Source: Riptortus pedestris
Taxonomy: Eukaryota > Arthropoda > Insecta > Hemiptera > Alydidae
Direction: 5' to 3'
Assembly (NCBI GenBank): GCA_019009955.1
Contig: CM032228.1
Location: 131,582,501 to 131,646,500, forward strand
DNA length: 64,000 nucleotides
In this document: positions 52,920-64,000 of the stretch, one piece after another
Layout of the letters: each line of letters begins with the position of its first letter
How positions within the stretch are numbered: position 1 is the stretch's first letter
Program-made: the position numbers and the translations under genes
Notes under the pieces: generated by a model
Told to the model about the DNA's origin: nothing
Databases searched by the model: none
The model's input: the letters and a program-made list of their open reading frames with translations, nothing else

Positions 52920-53691
52920 CTGATAACGCTCTAGCGGTCGCAATTCTTGTTTGATCGTTACCAAACTCTATATTTAATCGTTTTACGTAAAAAGAAAGAT
53001 CAAGTTAGTTAATGACTGAAATCAGATCAGTGGGGGGTTGGGGGGTTTAGGGAGGGGGGAATTTGTGGAAAATTCGAAATATGTCAGTTACTATAAGTTG
53101 GATTGAAAAATTGTATAGAACCATTCATGTTCTTTAAATATTTTCTATATCATGAATATTAACCGAGATATTTGGATTTTATAGTTTTCAGCATTCAGCA
53201 AACCCCCACTTCTACTCATGGTAAACTGAAAATACTGGGTTATGTAATAAACCACATTATTCTAACCTTAAATACCAGATATTGCTTTCAAGAGATCTTT
53301 ATTATACGACATATATCCAAATATGTTCTGGTAACCCCTCCCCCATCTTAAGTTTTTGGACTACTTAAATTTGATTGATTGAGATAAAAATTATTCTGAT
53401 TCATTATAAATTGCAGTACTAGATATAGTAAATAGTTTTCAATCCAATTAATATGTTATATTCTGATATATTTCAGTAATTGTTTTATTTTCCGGTGATA
53501 GTCGGGTTGGCAGACCTGTTTCTTTAAAATTCAGACACTGCCCACCTGGAGAGGAAAGATTTTTTATTACCGTTTGTATTTATTCGCTTAATATTCAAGG
53601 TTGTGTTGTGTTACCAGTATGTAGATTTATCTATTATTAAACTTCACGAGGGAAATCTTCTCAGTTTACGCAGCCCCTACGTGACGGACTT
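52709..53691 (-). repeat. Family A repeat, full-length copy
   Basis: Degenerate hairpin end TTTTCCATAAGGGGAATCAG, CGATCCTACCCAGGAGATGA, (TA)n followed directly by (GA)n (52839-52914), AACGCTCTAGCGGTCGCAAT, CCCCCACTTCTACTCATGG, and GCAGCCCCTACGTGACGGAC at the right. It resembles the copy at 24632-25398 in having the CCCCCACTTCTACTC module. Confidence 0.7.
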
Positions 53692-54574
53692 TTATGATCA
53701 TACAAAGCCTATATTTCCCCAATATTAAGTTTTTCTGCCCAATGCTTAAAAATGTATTTAATTCCAATTCAACTCCTTAATTAGAACCTAAAAATACAAA
53801 AATATTAATTCAGTATTTAAAAAATGTGGATCATTGTCTGATTTTATTTCTACAATTTGAAAATGTTCCTCATCAGACTGTTTTTTTATGAAATAATTCC
53901 CTAGCTCATATAGAAGAAAGACTTCAATGAACCTATAAAATGTGAAAGTGGGGTTTTCGTTTTTAGGTCAGGTCGCGACGAAGGCTTCTTGAGAGAGAAG
54001 CTGTTTGCATAAAGAAAAATATTCAACATTCGGAATAATTTATTCTAGCCTTCAAAAGATTAGAATCAGTAGGCTTTCAAGTTCCGCTCACGAATAGCGA
54101 AGTTTTGGATATTATTTGCGCATAACAATGACCAAATTATAACTTTATTTTTTCAAATTTCATAGAAAATTTTCAGGTGAATCAACTTTATATATATAAT
54201 GGGTTTCAATTTAAAAAAATAAGACATGGGTTGTCGAAAAACTAATTCATATGATAAACCGCAGTGAGATTTTATAACATTTAGGAATTTGATAATTAGT
54301 TCTCTGAACGTTCTGAATTACTACCGTATACTTACGTCAATTGAGAAAAAAAACCAAAATAAGGAGTAGGTTACAAAAGATGAGAAACGGTTGTACAAAT
54401 GTGACTATAAGAGACTGACCAGCCTCGAGCGATTAGAGTTAGAACCACTTGTCCTTTGAGAGAAACTTAGACATTACTACCAACTGAACCTGGGAATTCA
54501 GTCAAACTGATGAAAACAAAAGACATTTTAAGAGATTTTGTTATATATTTTTATAAACCACATTCTGTTGTTGT

Positions 54575-54580
<6 letters not shown>
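53692..54580. other. AT-rich non-coding DNA
   Basis: No gene recognised. Confidence 0.5.
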
Positions 54581-54660
<80 letters not shown>

Positions 54661-54673
54661 CTCTCCCCCCCCC
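54581..54673. repeat. (CT)n microsatellite
   Basis: About 40 CT units followed by a short C run. Confidence 0.95.
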
Positions 54674-55687
54674 TCCCTTTCTCTATTCAGAAGTAAGAAA
54701 CCTAAAAACTAACCCGAGTATGAAACTTCTTTGTATTCAGCCTTCAGTTTACCCTCTCTCCTACTCATTAGACTTTAAGTTAATCTAATTGTACCACAAG
54801 GCACTTATACCCAATTTAAATTTAGAATCATGTTTGCATGCGTTGTTATTATGGGAAAAACAGCACCTCATTTTTGAGATGACATCATCCGCTTATAGTT
54901 CCAGCAAGTGGGAAATCTGTTTGCTTTACGTAGCAGTCGCGTGTCTATCTCAGAAAGAGGAGATCGTTTTTACTGATTTCTAAAACTAGGGTAGTTTGGT
55001 TGTGGCAGTGTCAGCCGTCAGTCCTGCAAGATCAATTTTCTTGCATTTGAAAAACATTTCATTGTTTATCCATTGATTTAGAGGAAACATGATATTTTTG
55101 TTTTTAGAATATCTTCTTTTTTCTAAATTTCGTATGTTCAGATTCTATAACACGAGCTCAGTTAAATACCCCGGCATGTTTGTTCTTCATAAACATACTA
55201 AGCCATCTTACTAATTACACGTGCGCTATTCTTGATACGTTATTTCCTTACATAGCAGAAATGACAATAAAATCATATATAGTAATAGCATGAGGTGATG
55301 TTATTATTGCACTCGATATTATATATTCATAATCCTACATTCCATTGCAAATTACTAACTGTATTTGTTAAATAACACCGAGAAACAAAAGAAACTTTTA
55401 GGGGATATCTTGGATCCAACTCCTGTTTTAAGAAAATTCAGACATGCTGATTTAAAATATGCAAACCGTTTGTCTCTATCACCCACCGTATTTGAGATAT
55501 AGGACATTAACTATTTATATATGTTTAACATTGTACCAAGGCAAAAAACTTGGTTACCAAAAAAAAAAAAACCAAGTTACAGTAGAGCATAAATTTCTGA
55601 ATAGAGAACTAATTAACAAAACAATAAAGCATCATAAGATATAATACTCATACAAAATACATAGGTATAACTTAAAGTTCCTTAATT
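54674..55687. other. Non-coding DNA with a tiny family A remnant
   Basis: AGTGGGAAATCTGTTTGCTT followed by TACGTAGCAGTCGCGTG at 54906-54943 is a decayed family A left end. Nothing else recognised. Confidence 0.4.
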
Positions 55688-56400
55688 TAAAGTTAGTTTG
55701 GTTTGAATGCCTTGTCTGAGGACTTGCGTTGCTGAAGCAAAAGACATGTGGGGCTGAAGCATCCAGCAGTAGTCAGCCAACATTGTTCCACTCCATCGAC
55801 CCTGATAGCTTGACTCCATCACCGACATGTCCTGATGGAAACGTTTGCCATGTTCATCACTGGCAGAACCTAAAGCACTTCTGTGCAATATTTACATAGT
55901 CAGGAGATTTATAATTTCCAAGGAAATTGCCTACAAAGACATGAATGCCAACCGATTAAAAAAAAACCTCAAGTGATAGAGAAAAAAGTTTTGTAATCAG
56001 CATGAAAAACAGCATTAGAAAAAGTAAACATATCTGTATACTAAATAGCTCGATATATACTAAATATAAGTGCAGCCTACACTTAGGAATTTTTAAAACT
56101 TTCTGGAGCCGCATTTTTTAAAATAATCCAGATTTTGATTTTGAGTTTTGGAAAAAATATTTTATTATAACCTAATGTTTGTTACATGACATATGGAAGG
56201 TCATGTTTAACAGAGTATAATGACACTGCTCCCACCTCCTTAGCACAATTATAACAGGGTATAGAGGGATTTAAAGAAAGCCGGGGGAAATTCGGCGTTG
56301 CATTAAAAAAAAAAAAAACCAAACGGGATAGAGCAAAACAGTTTTCAGATTTGTAATCAGCATGAAAGACTGCATTAGAAAAAGTAATCATCATGCCAGA
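55688..56400 (-). pseudogene. Fragments of a multicopy arthropod gene with a SDEHGxRFHQD motif
   Basis: The minus-strand frame 55682-55888 contains SDEHGKRFHQDMSVMESSYQ and GRWSGTMLADYCWMLQ. I recognise this pattern (SDEHGERFHQDI..ME.RYQG.W...MLADYCW) from many near-identical uncharacterised genes in insects and crustaceans, probably spread by a mobile element; its function is unknown to me. An upstream piece in another frame (about 55895-55950) gives FLGNYKSPDYVNIAQK. A motif downstream (AATCAGCATGAAA.AC.GCAT, then TAGAAAAAGTAA) occurs twice, at 55995-56030 and 56355-56390, suggesting overlapping fragments. Not functional. Confidence 0.45.
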
Positions 56401-57211
56401 TATCTATGGCTTGTTTATCAGTGTAATCATTAATCTAATGCAGTAGAAACGTGTGGTGGGGGTAATGCGATAGTTGTGAGACGATATAATCAAAATTAGA
56501 TGCACTTCGCCATACACTACATCTTTGTCCCCATAGGAATTAATAAATTTGCAACTTTTGTATTTTGGTTACGATTCATAAATTAATAACATTTAATATC
56601 TGTCAAAACTGTTGATAATTTACTTTTTAGATTTACGAAATTAGTCATTTTTTCGGAAATTTCGACGGATTGCTTTGACGGATTAGTTCTAAAACTACAT
56701 CGAAACGTTTTGGTTTAATTTAGTTTTAATTGACAATTTATTTACATTTTAAATTAAAATTAGAGGAAAGCTTTACACAAATTACACTGAACTAAACTCT
56801 AATGATCTATTTCCATTTCATCAGTGCCACAGAAAACTCAATTACACTATAATGTTTCTGGTTAAATAAAAAAAAATAAAAAAATAAAAAAACTATCAAT
56901 AGTTTTACCCCTTTTTGAGTGCTTAATATAACGAGCATTTAACAGAATATGATTTATAAATATAATAAATGTACTTTAGTCAGGAATTCACATTTACTTT
57001 GCACAATATAATGCTAAAATGGCGAAACGATTGCAAGGAAATAATTGAAAATGATTTTGACCCAAAACCTGGTGCAATTCTTAAGAAATACTCTTAAACC
57101 GAATTTGTTTTAATTGATCTTGGTCAATTACCTTTACATCTGTCTTCTTACATAAAACTCACTCAATTGTATGTATTATACCGGTAGTAAGTAGGACAAG
57201 GTTTCCAACAA
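56401..57211. other. AT-rich non-coding DNA
   Basis: Nothing recognised. Confidence 0.5.
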
Positions 57212-57324
57212 ATTAACTTGAACAAATTGAGGTCGTACTCAATTTCAAAAAATTTCTTCAAATGCCCATCAATCCTACTTAGTTGATGACGAAAATAAAG
57301 TCCGTACAAAATTATATTTATATA
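57212..57324 (-). repeat. Family A remnant (hairpin-side end)
   Basis: AATTGAGGTCGTACTCAATT, CATCAATCCTACTTAGTTGA and GACGAAAATAAAGTCCGTAC, then TA-rich sequence that receives a Helitron end at 57325. Confidence 0.6.
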
Positions 57325-57425
57325 CTAGCTACGGTACCCGGCGATGCCCGGGAAATCAATGTTGGCTGACTAATGATGGTATTTTTATAGCAAGACTTCA
57401 ATATGTACAATTACACTGCCAAACT
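57325..57425 (-). mobile_element. Helitron 3'-end fragment
   Basis: On the minus strand CCCGGGCATCGCCGGG (hairpin), TACCGTAG, CTAG then T. The first 70 bp align with the ends at 30709 and 32881, then the sequence passes into family A. Confidence 0.65.
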
Positions 57426-57717
57426 ACCAAAACTGAAAAAAGCTAATATCTCAGTTAATATTGAAGATAGAGTATAAATGTATATAACAATATTTATAGT
57501 ACATTTAATTTTCAATAAGATTGATTCTATAAAACTCTTTGATCCGACGTTTAGTAACGGAGATATTTTGAATTTTCAAAATTCTCCCACTGCCAACCTC
57601 TCCCCCCTGGTCCGATTTCACCCGTTAACGAACTTGATCTTTCTTTTTACATAAAAGAACTAAATATCGAGTTTGGTAACGATCAAACAATAATTGCGAC
57701 TGCTAGAGCGGTAGCCG

Positions 57718-57779
<62 letters not shown>

Positions 57780-57890
57780 TTGAACGGACCTAATTTTCGT
57801 CATCTCCTAGGCAGGATCGATATATTTGAAGAAAAATTTCGAAAATCGCGTTATGAGGACGTCCTCAATAGCTGATTTCTCTTCCAAAAG
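57426..57890 (+). repeat. Family A repeat, left-truncated copy
   Basis: From CTCAGTTAATATTGAAGATA through CCGTTAACGAACTTGATCTT and (TA)n (57723-57775) to AATAGCTGATTTCTCTTCCA, with the terminal hairpin partly lost. The GTCCGTCACG end is missing; a Helitron fragment takes its place. Confidence 0.7.
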
Positions 57891-58320
57891 GAGATACCAC
57901 AATTGTCAATGTAATATGATCTAAGCCATGGCTTGTTAATTATTTAGTCTTTCGATTGCAGAGATCCGTTTGTAGGGTTAGGTTTAGAATAGTTAACAAC
58001 CGTTCAAAGGCTTCCCCACCTTGACCCTGCAGAATGAGATATTTATTGCCCTACCAGTTCTCAACAGATACATCTTCAGTAATGTACTCAATTTTTGATA
58101 TTTATAATTATGTCAATTTCTACTTCTCCATATAGTTCTGGAGAATACATTACCAGATAAAGAAATTGTAAATGTGTCTACTACTATTAAAACTGTAAAA
58201 GAAATGAATAATAGTTTTATTCTTTATCTTAAAAATATCAGTTTCAAATTATAACTACTATGTCGTACTTTAAAAATACTGGATTGTATTTTTAATTCCA
58301 TTGATATACTTGTAGTAAAA
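57891..58320. other. Non-coding DNA
   Basis: Nothing recognised. Confidence 0.5.
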
Positions 58321-58500
58321 TTCCTATATTTTGGATTTTATTCCAACACATTCGATTTATTGACTGCATTTTTATTCCATTGCTATATCTTTAACTCCAA
58401 TTCTACACTTTCAATTCCATAATTATATTTTGAGCACAATCTCTATACTTTCAATTCTATTGCTAACCTTTAATTCCATTATTATATTTTTAACTCCAAT
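58321..58500. repeat. AT-rich satellite, left block
   Basis: Variants of a unit of about 40 bp built from CTATACTTTCAATTCCATTG and CTATATTTTTAACTCCA. Diverged at the left edge, cleaner toward 58500. Confidence 0.8.
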
Positions 58501-59456
58501 TGTAGGTGGCGGGCGGAGCCATTATTCCCGGGTTTCGGGACCAAAATGTAACGGGCGGGGAAGCCATTATTCCCTGGTTTCGGCACAAAAATGTTAGGGC
58601 GTGCGGTTAGCTTTTGCGGTAATAATAAGAAAGCATTAGACTGAAATAAAATTAATAAAAGAGATAATTCAATAATAAGAAAGCATTAGACTGAAGTATT
58701 TACTATTTTTTGGAAAGATGAGGGTGAATAATACAAGCCAATATTTGAGTTCTCCAAAGAATCAAAATATATTAATAAAGAATAGCATATAAATAATAGC
58801 TCTGTGAGGTTATAACAGAATGAGACTAATTCAAGATAGAATTTAAACCCGAAAAGAACACCAATCCAGAGACTAACCTCGAATCTAAGGAAACATACAT
58901 TAACTTTCCGATAAAGATGTGATAAAACAAAGAAACGTCAACCTTATGAAATATGACTGCACAACATAGATAGAACACAATGGCTACCCTTTGTCTGGAT
59001 TATAAACTTTAGCGCCAAGCCAATAATATATATACACTAAATCATGATTGAAATGTCCTATATCATGAGTACTCATTTAATACGTCGATAAAGCTAGCAT
59101 TATAATAAAGAAAGAGGTACCTTTTAGAAAACTATACTTTCCATGCGGCGGGTTTTCTTTCCGTGTTATTTGTGTTCCACAGAAGATTTCTTCTTCTCGC
59201 TGGTGCAGAATAATAGCATATCTTCGATGCTTTTTGAATACAGGAGCGGCGGGAGTAGAACAGTGAACACCTTTCTTTCGCGGAGCACAACCACGTGCTT
59301 TTCCCTCGAGCGATGGATTTCAACTCAATGGCCGCTCAGATCAAGAGTCCTGTAGGCCAGCACTGCAGTTTCCGCTATTAGCCACAGCCTTGGTGACCCT
59401 GCCAGGCCGTGCGGCCGGTTAGTGAACTAAGAAAGCACGGGAGATACGACTGAACA
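58501..59456 (-). mobile_element. Solo-LTR-like element in the satellite
   Basis: Begins TGTAGG and ends GAACA (TG...CA), flanked by CCAAT at both 58496-58500 and 59457-59461, a 5-bp target duplication. Removing it restores a normal satellite unit (AACTCCAAT|CCTACACTTTC). Near the left end, two tandem copies of about 45 bp contain AGCCATTATTCCC, GGTTTCGG and ACCAAAATGT; on the minus strand this resembles a TGGTGCCGAAACC-type primer-binding region just past an ACA LTR end. It may therefore be an LTR plus a duplicated leader rather than a simple solo LTR. Less AT-rich than the satellite. No coding. Confidence 0.65.
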
Positions 59457-59461
59457 CCAAT

Positions 59462-60597
59462 CCTACACTTTCAATTTCATTGCTAAACTTTTGACTCCAT
59501 TCCTATACTTTCAATTCCATGACTATATTTTTAATTCCATTGTTATATTATTAACTCCATTCATACTTTGAATTCCATTTTTATATTATTAAACCCACTC
59601 CTATACTTTCAATTCCATAGTTATATTTTGAACTCGATTCCTATACATTCAATTCCGTTGCTAACCTTTAATTCCGTTATTATATTTTCAACTCCAATAC
59701 TACACTTTCAATTTCATTACTATATTATTAACTCCGTTCCTATACTTACAATCAATTCCATAGTTAATTTTTGAACTCCATTCCTACACTTTCAATTTCT
59801 TTGCTAAATTTTGAATTCCATTCCTATACTTTCAATTCCACGACTATATTTTTAATGCCATCGTTATATTATTAACTCCATTCATACTTTCAATTCCATT
59901 ACTATATTATGAACTCCGTTCCTACACTTTCAATTCCATTGTTATATTTTGAACTCCATTCCTATACATTCAATTCCGTTGCTAACCTTTAATTTCATCA
60001 TTATATTTTTAACTCCATTCCTACACTTTCAATTTCTTTGCTAAATTTTGAATTCCATTCCTATACTTTCAATTCCACGACTATATTTTTAATGCCATCG
60101 CTATATTATTAATTCCATTCATACTTTCAATTCCATTACTATATTATGAACTCCGTTCCTACACTTTCAATTCCATTGTTATATTTTGAACTCCATTCCT
60201 ATACATTCAATTCCGTTGCTAACCTTTAATTTCATCATTATATTTTTAACTCCATTCCTACACTTTCAATTTCTTTGCTAAATTTTGTATTCCACTCCTA
60301 TACTTTCAATTCCACGACTACATTTTTAATTCCATTGTTATATTATTAACTCCATTCATACTTTCAATTCCATTACTATAATATTAACTCCGTTCCTATA
60401 CTTTCAATTTTATAGATATATTTTTAATTCCATTGTTATTTTTTTAACTCCATTCATACTTTGAATTTTATTACTATATTTTTAATTTCATTTCTGTATT
60501 ATTTACCGTATTCCTATACTTCCAATTCCATTGTTAACCTTTGACAACCATTGCTATATTTTCAACTCCATTCCTACAGTTTCAATTCAATTATAAG
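59462..60597. repeat. AT-rich satellite with 237-bp higher-order period
   Basis: Tandem units of about 40 bp (TTCCTATACTTTCAATTCCA...TATATTTTTAACTCCA). AATTTCTTTGCTAAATTTTG recurs at 59794, 60031 and 60268, a spacing of exactly 237 bp each time, showing a higher-order repeat of about six basic units. It ends at a poly-G run near 60600. Confidence 0.9.
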
Positions 60598-61943
60598 AAG
60601 GGGGGGGGGTTATACAAGGATAAATCAAAAATTCTAAATACCTCCTCCTTACTAATTCATTTTCCATTAGCAAGTAGGAAATGTATTACAAAACGTATTA
60701 TTTCAAGCCTAAAACTACAATCATCCGATTATTACTGCGTTATATATATGAAGTTCGTGACGTGCCCTCAGTTATGAGCATTGTAAAAGACTATTTTAAA
60801 TCATTCAATGGTCAGGAAACCTCAATTTTCCTTTTTATATGTAGCATACTTGATATTTATGTAAAAATACAACTATGGGCGTTAACAGATGATATGTGAC
60901 CACACGCGGTTGGGTTTTACGGAAGAAGTAACATCAATATTTCCATTATTATGCCTCGATTGGAAGAATGTTTCATAATTAAACCTATTCTCAGTGGTGT
61001 TCTCATAAAGGCAATTATTTAAAAATCATTATGAAATGACCCATTATAAATCAGATTAGTTTTGAACACAACTAGTCGTTTACTTGTCGTTGGCGGGGTG
61101 AAGTAGAAATGCTTTCCCGGGAAGATAATAAATATTGGATAAGAAAAATCATCCCGTCATATTCATCAATATCACAAATGCCCTGTAATAAGAACTGTGA
61201 AAGTGCTGCCATTCATTGGTTTTTATCAGAGTAATAAGCATTGATTGATAATCTTTCATTAGACTTACTGATTGATATAAGAATCAATAGGAAGCTAATT
61301 GATATAATTATTTTAAGCAGTAATTAATCCATTGCCTTAATCGGCAATACTCAGTTCCTTAATAAATTTACAAACGATTTCCCAATAATATTCAGGAAAA
61401 ATGAATAAAGTCAGGCTCACTGAATGCGGAAGTCAAAACTCATACATGTATATAACAATTTAGGACCAAAACCGTTATTCTATACATTTATTCGATAAAA
61501 CCAAGATATCGATTAATATGTATTTTTAGGTCAAAGTAAACCTCCCTTCTAATTGAAAATTAGGATTCTAATATAGCCTGTGTAATACCGTAGGATAATT
61601 GATTCACAAATATAAAAATTCTAAGATATTTTTCTAAACGTTTTTGATTGATTAAATAACGAACGGGGCGACTGACAAGATTCCCAATTCTAACGCTATT
61701 GTTCTTAGAATGATCTAAATCGTAAAACGAAATTATTCCCACCGAATTTAAATATAAAATCAGACAAACCTTAGAGCTTTGCTTATACAAATACTTAGTA
61801 CTAATTAGTCAAAAGATAAGTCAGTGTATAAGAAAAATGTTTTATATTTACAGAATTGCCTGACAATATCTTGGTCATAAGAATTATTAATAGTGGTACA
61901 GCGATATGAGAGTTTGGGAGAGGGAAGGGGAGAAAAAGCGAGA

Positions 61944-62000
<57 letters not shown>

Positions 62001-64000
62001 TAAGGACAGACAGACAGAGAAAAATCTTTGGTCCATATAAAATAATTTTCTCTCACTTTATTTCGCCCGAGCAGTTTTCTTTCCTTTTTTTTTTTATTTT
62101 GAATAAAAATACATTTATACATCCATACATTACTGGACTTCTTAAAAGCTGATTGTATGTAATATTTAAATAGCCAAGATGACATGAAACATTCTAGGTT
62201 TATTCATGAACACAATCCTTGGATATATTAAACGTCCATTCCTTCGAAGGTTATCAGGTAATGGGTTAATTATATAAACCAGATAGGCATCTCGTGCACG
62301 ATGAGCTCTGAGATGTGATGTGTATGTATATAAGTACAAGGTTGGATTATAAATGAGGCTAAGTACAATCTCTTAGGTCCACTTAGCGAGATTGGCGGAC
62401 CATTACCCAAAGACCAATAAAAAGCACTTAAAACATTCTCGGATCCTCCAACATAAGTGCATTTCTAGATGTCTCTTTTACGTTTAACATGCACATTTAA
62501 CTCAAGGAAAACTGTACCTGGGTTTTTTAGTTGTACGTATGACACGATGTTTATTTTATTTTTTTTCAAAATGCCTACAAGCTGGCAAAAATCCATTCAA
62601 ATTTATATAATTGCATCCATATCGATCTATTTACATCAATATGGGAAACCTATAAATAAAACCCCATAACCACCCCTATAAATCGTAAATACTAAAGTGA
62701 TGGATGAGAATGTTCAGATTTCAGAATTCTTTTCAGCAATCTTTCATTAATGCACAAGGCCTTTGGATAGGATCGCACCATAATTAAGGTAAAGTAGTAT
62801 AGGTGCAACCATTGTACTCTACCATAGCACTGCAGGCTAACCATTAGACATTACTAAATCCACACACTAGTGTGGGGTTTTTTATAAAAAGCCCCGTCTC
62901 TATAATGATTAAATCCATAAACATACAACAACTTCTTGCTGATAAAAGAACGCACTGATAACAATTTTGAATAAAACATATCAGAATAAAGACAGTACAG
63001 TGTTGACAATGTGAGTACTTATTGAGAAGAGCACGGCTTGAGCAGTGAGTGAGGGTGAGTCAACCCTCCCAGTCACTGGGTACACTCAACCCGGAAAGGG
63101 TTGACTTCATTTCACAACAACCTGTTGAATCTTGTCCTTCAAATCATCCCCTGTGTATAGACAAACTGAATAATTTATTCTCAGACCCAAGTCTTCTTAA
63201 TAATTCATAATTCTGAATAAATTGTTAACTGCATTCTCAATTCAAGATCCCTTTTCTCTTTGGTTTTGATACCTTAATAAAACGGAAACCAAGAAAGTCA
63301 TTTATCTCATACATGGTTATATAGAGTATGGGTACACGCACTCGTAATTTCTTACTACAATTGTTAACCATCACAAAAAAAAATGCGGAAATTCCGGAAT
63401 TGCGGAACTGAAAATTTGTTTAAGTAACCAAAACTGCGAAACTTTCAAGCGGCAGATAAACAAAATATATAAATGGAGCATTATTTTTTTAAGAATTGTA
63501 ATCTTATCAGTACATGAACCACTGTTTCAAATTATATACGATCTCTTTAGAGGGGCCTTCAAAATCAGATGCTTCATGCAACTCCACCATTTAGGTCCAC
63601 CTCCAAATGTCTTTCCAAGGGGTGTCTACTTATGATATTACGATCAGTAACTTGCGTAGCGTGCTACAGCCAAGCTACGCGAATTCCCCACTATCTGGGA
63701 TTATCAGCCTTCCTGGGCAGTCAAGAATTCTTGAAGCTATCTGTCTCTTGTAAACTTATTTTGAGACCTGTATGTTACTCGTGCAAAATCTTCCAGAGCA
63801 ACGGTCAATGTGATATTGTCTAGTAGATTAGCACTTTTTCAGCACTCTCCATGAGTACAACATTATTTTTTGGATTGCAATTTTCAGTGCGATGATGTAT
63901 AGGTGATAAATTAATTGCGAGATTAAACTGTGCTGGATCTCTTATCTTAAGCCTGTGATAATCTGAAAGTCAGGTGGTTTTCTCAGTAGCATCCTCGTCA
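60598..64000. other. AT-rich non-coding DNA, no gene seen
   Basis: (GA)n at 61949-61999. A hairpin with arms AGTCAACCCT and AGGGTTGACT lies at about 63058-63106, and CCACACACTAGTGTGG with a GGGGTTTTTTATAAAAAGCCCC palindrome at 62860-62898. No exon recognised; a frame at 63569-63823 has no known motif. Confidence 0.5.

Noticed and set aside
57900..58060. Possible exon in a less AT-rich patch
   Set aside because: No sustained frame with recognisable content.
63569..63823. Candidate second unc-13 exon or gene
   Set aside because: The translated sequence shows no similarity to UNC-13 and lacks convincing splice sites.

Overview
The window is AT-rich, repeat-dense, intron-bearing animal DNA, almost certainly from an arthropod and most likely an insect. 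The evidence is a complete env-bearing errantivirus-type (Ty3/gypsy) provirus, an R1-clade LINE, piggyBac, Helitron, Penelope-like and tRNA-SINE debris, and one host exon with consensus splice sites. There are no bacterial-style genes, rRNA genes, tRNA genes or CRISPR arrays. Hemiptera or a similarly large-genomed insect is a guess from repeat style only.

The only host coding sequence I can support is one 124-nt exon at 48638-48761 (+). It encodes 41 residues that match the end of the N-terminal C2 (C2A) domain of UNC-13/Munc13, the synaptic-vesicle priming factor. The rest of the window is therefore probably intron of an unc-13 gene on the + strand, with at least 48.6 kb before the exon and 15.2 kb after it in which I recognise no other exon.

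1-13.1 kb: copies of a 0.7-0.9 kb non-autonomous repeat, called 'family A' here. It has an AGTCCGTCACGCAG end, inverted AGCAGATTTCCC / GGGAAATCTGCT motifs near its two ends, a terminal hairpin and a (TA)n core. It is mixed with Helitron pieces (one complete A|TC...CTAG|T element at 9273-9976), Penelope-like remnants with a hammerhead-ribozyme-like core, and a tRNA-derived SINE.

13.1-23.8 kb: a minus-strand errantivirus-type provirus with 217/220-bp LTRs, PBS, PPT, gag, pol and env, inserted in the (TA)n core of a family A copy. All three genes are broken although the LTRs are nearly identical. Between pol and env lies a roughly 75-76-bp minisatellite array, itself split at a TTAA by a truncated piggyBac element.

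23.8-36.7 kb: more family A copies, a second SINE, and two Helitron-like elements of about 2.1 kb joined head to tail, each with internal repeats of about 300 bp. 36.7-45 kb: a Tc1/mariner-like MITE, two dead LINE remnants and a third Helitron. 45.2-48.5 kb: a 5'-truncated, frameshifted R1-clade LINE flanked on both sides by (GA)n, ending 174 bp before the unc-13 exon. 48.8-64 kb: intronic sequence, more family A, remnants of a SDEHG-motif multicopy gene, and an AT-rich satellite with a 237-bp higher-order period split by a solo-LTR-like element with a clean 5-bp target duplication.

The elements do not form a pathway. They record nested insertions in which simple repeats and older elements received later ones. 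All calls were made by reading the sequence; no database search or folding calculation was run.
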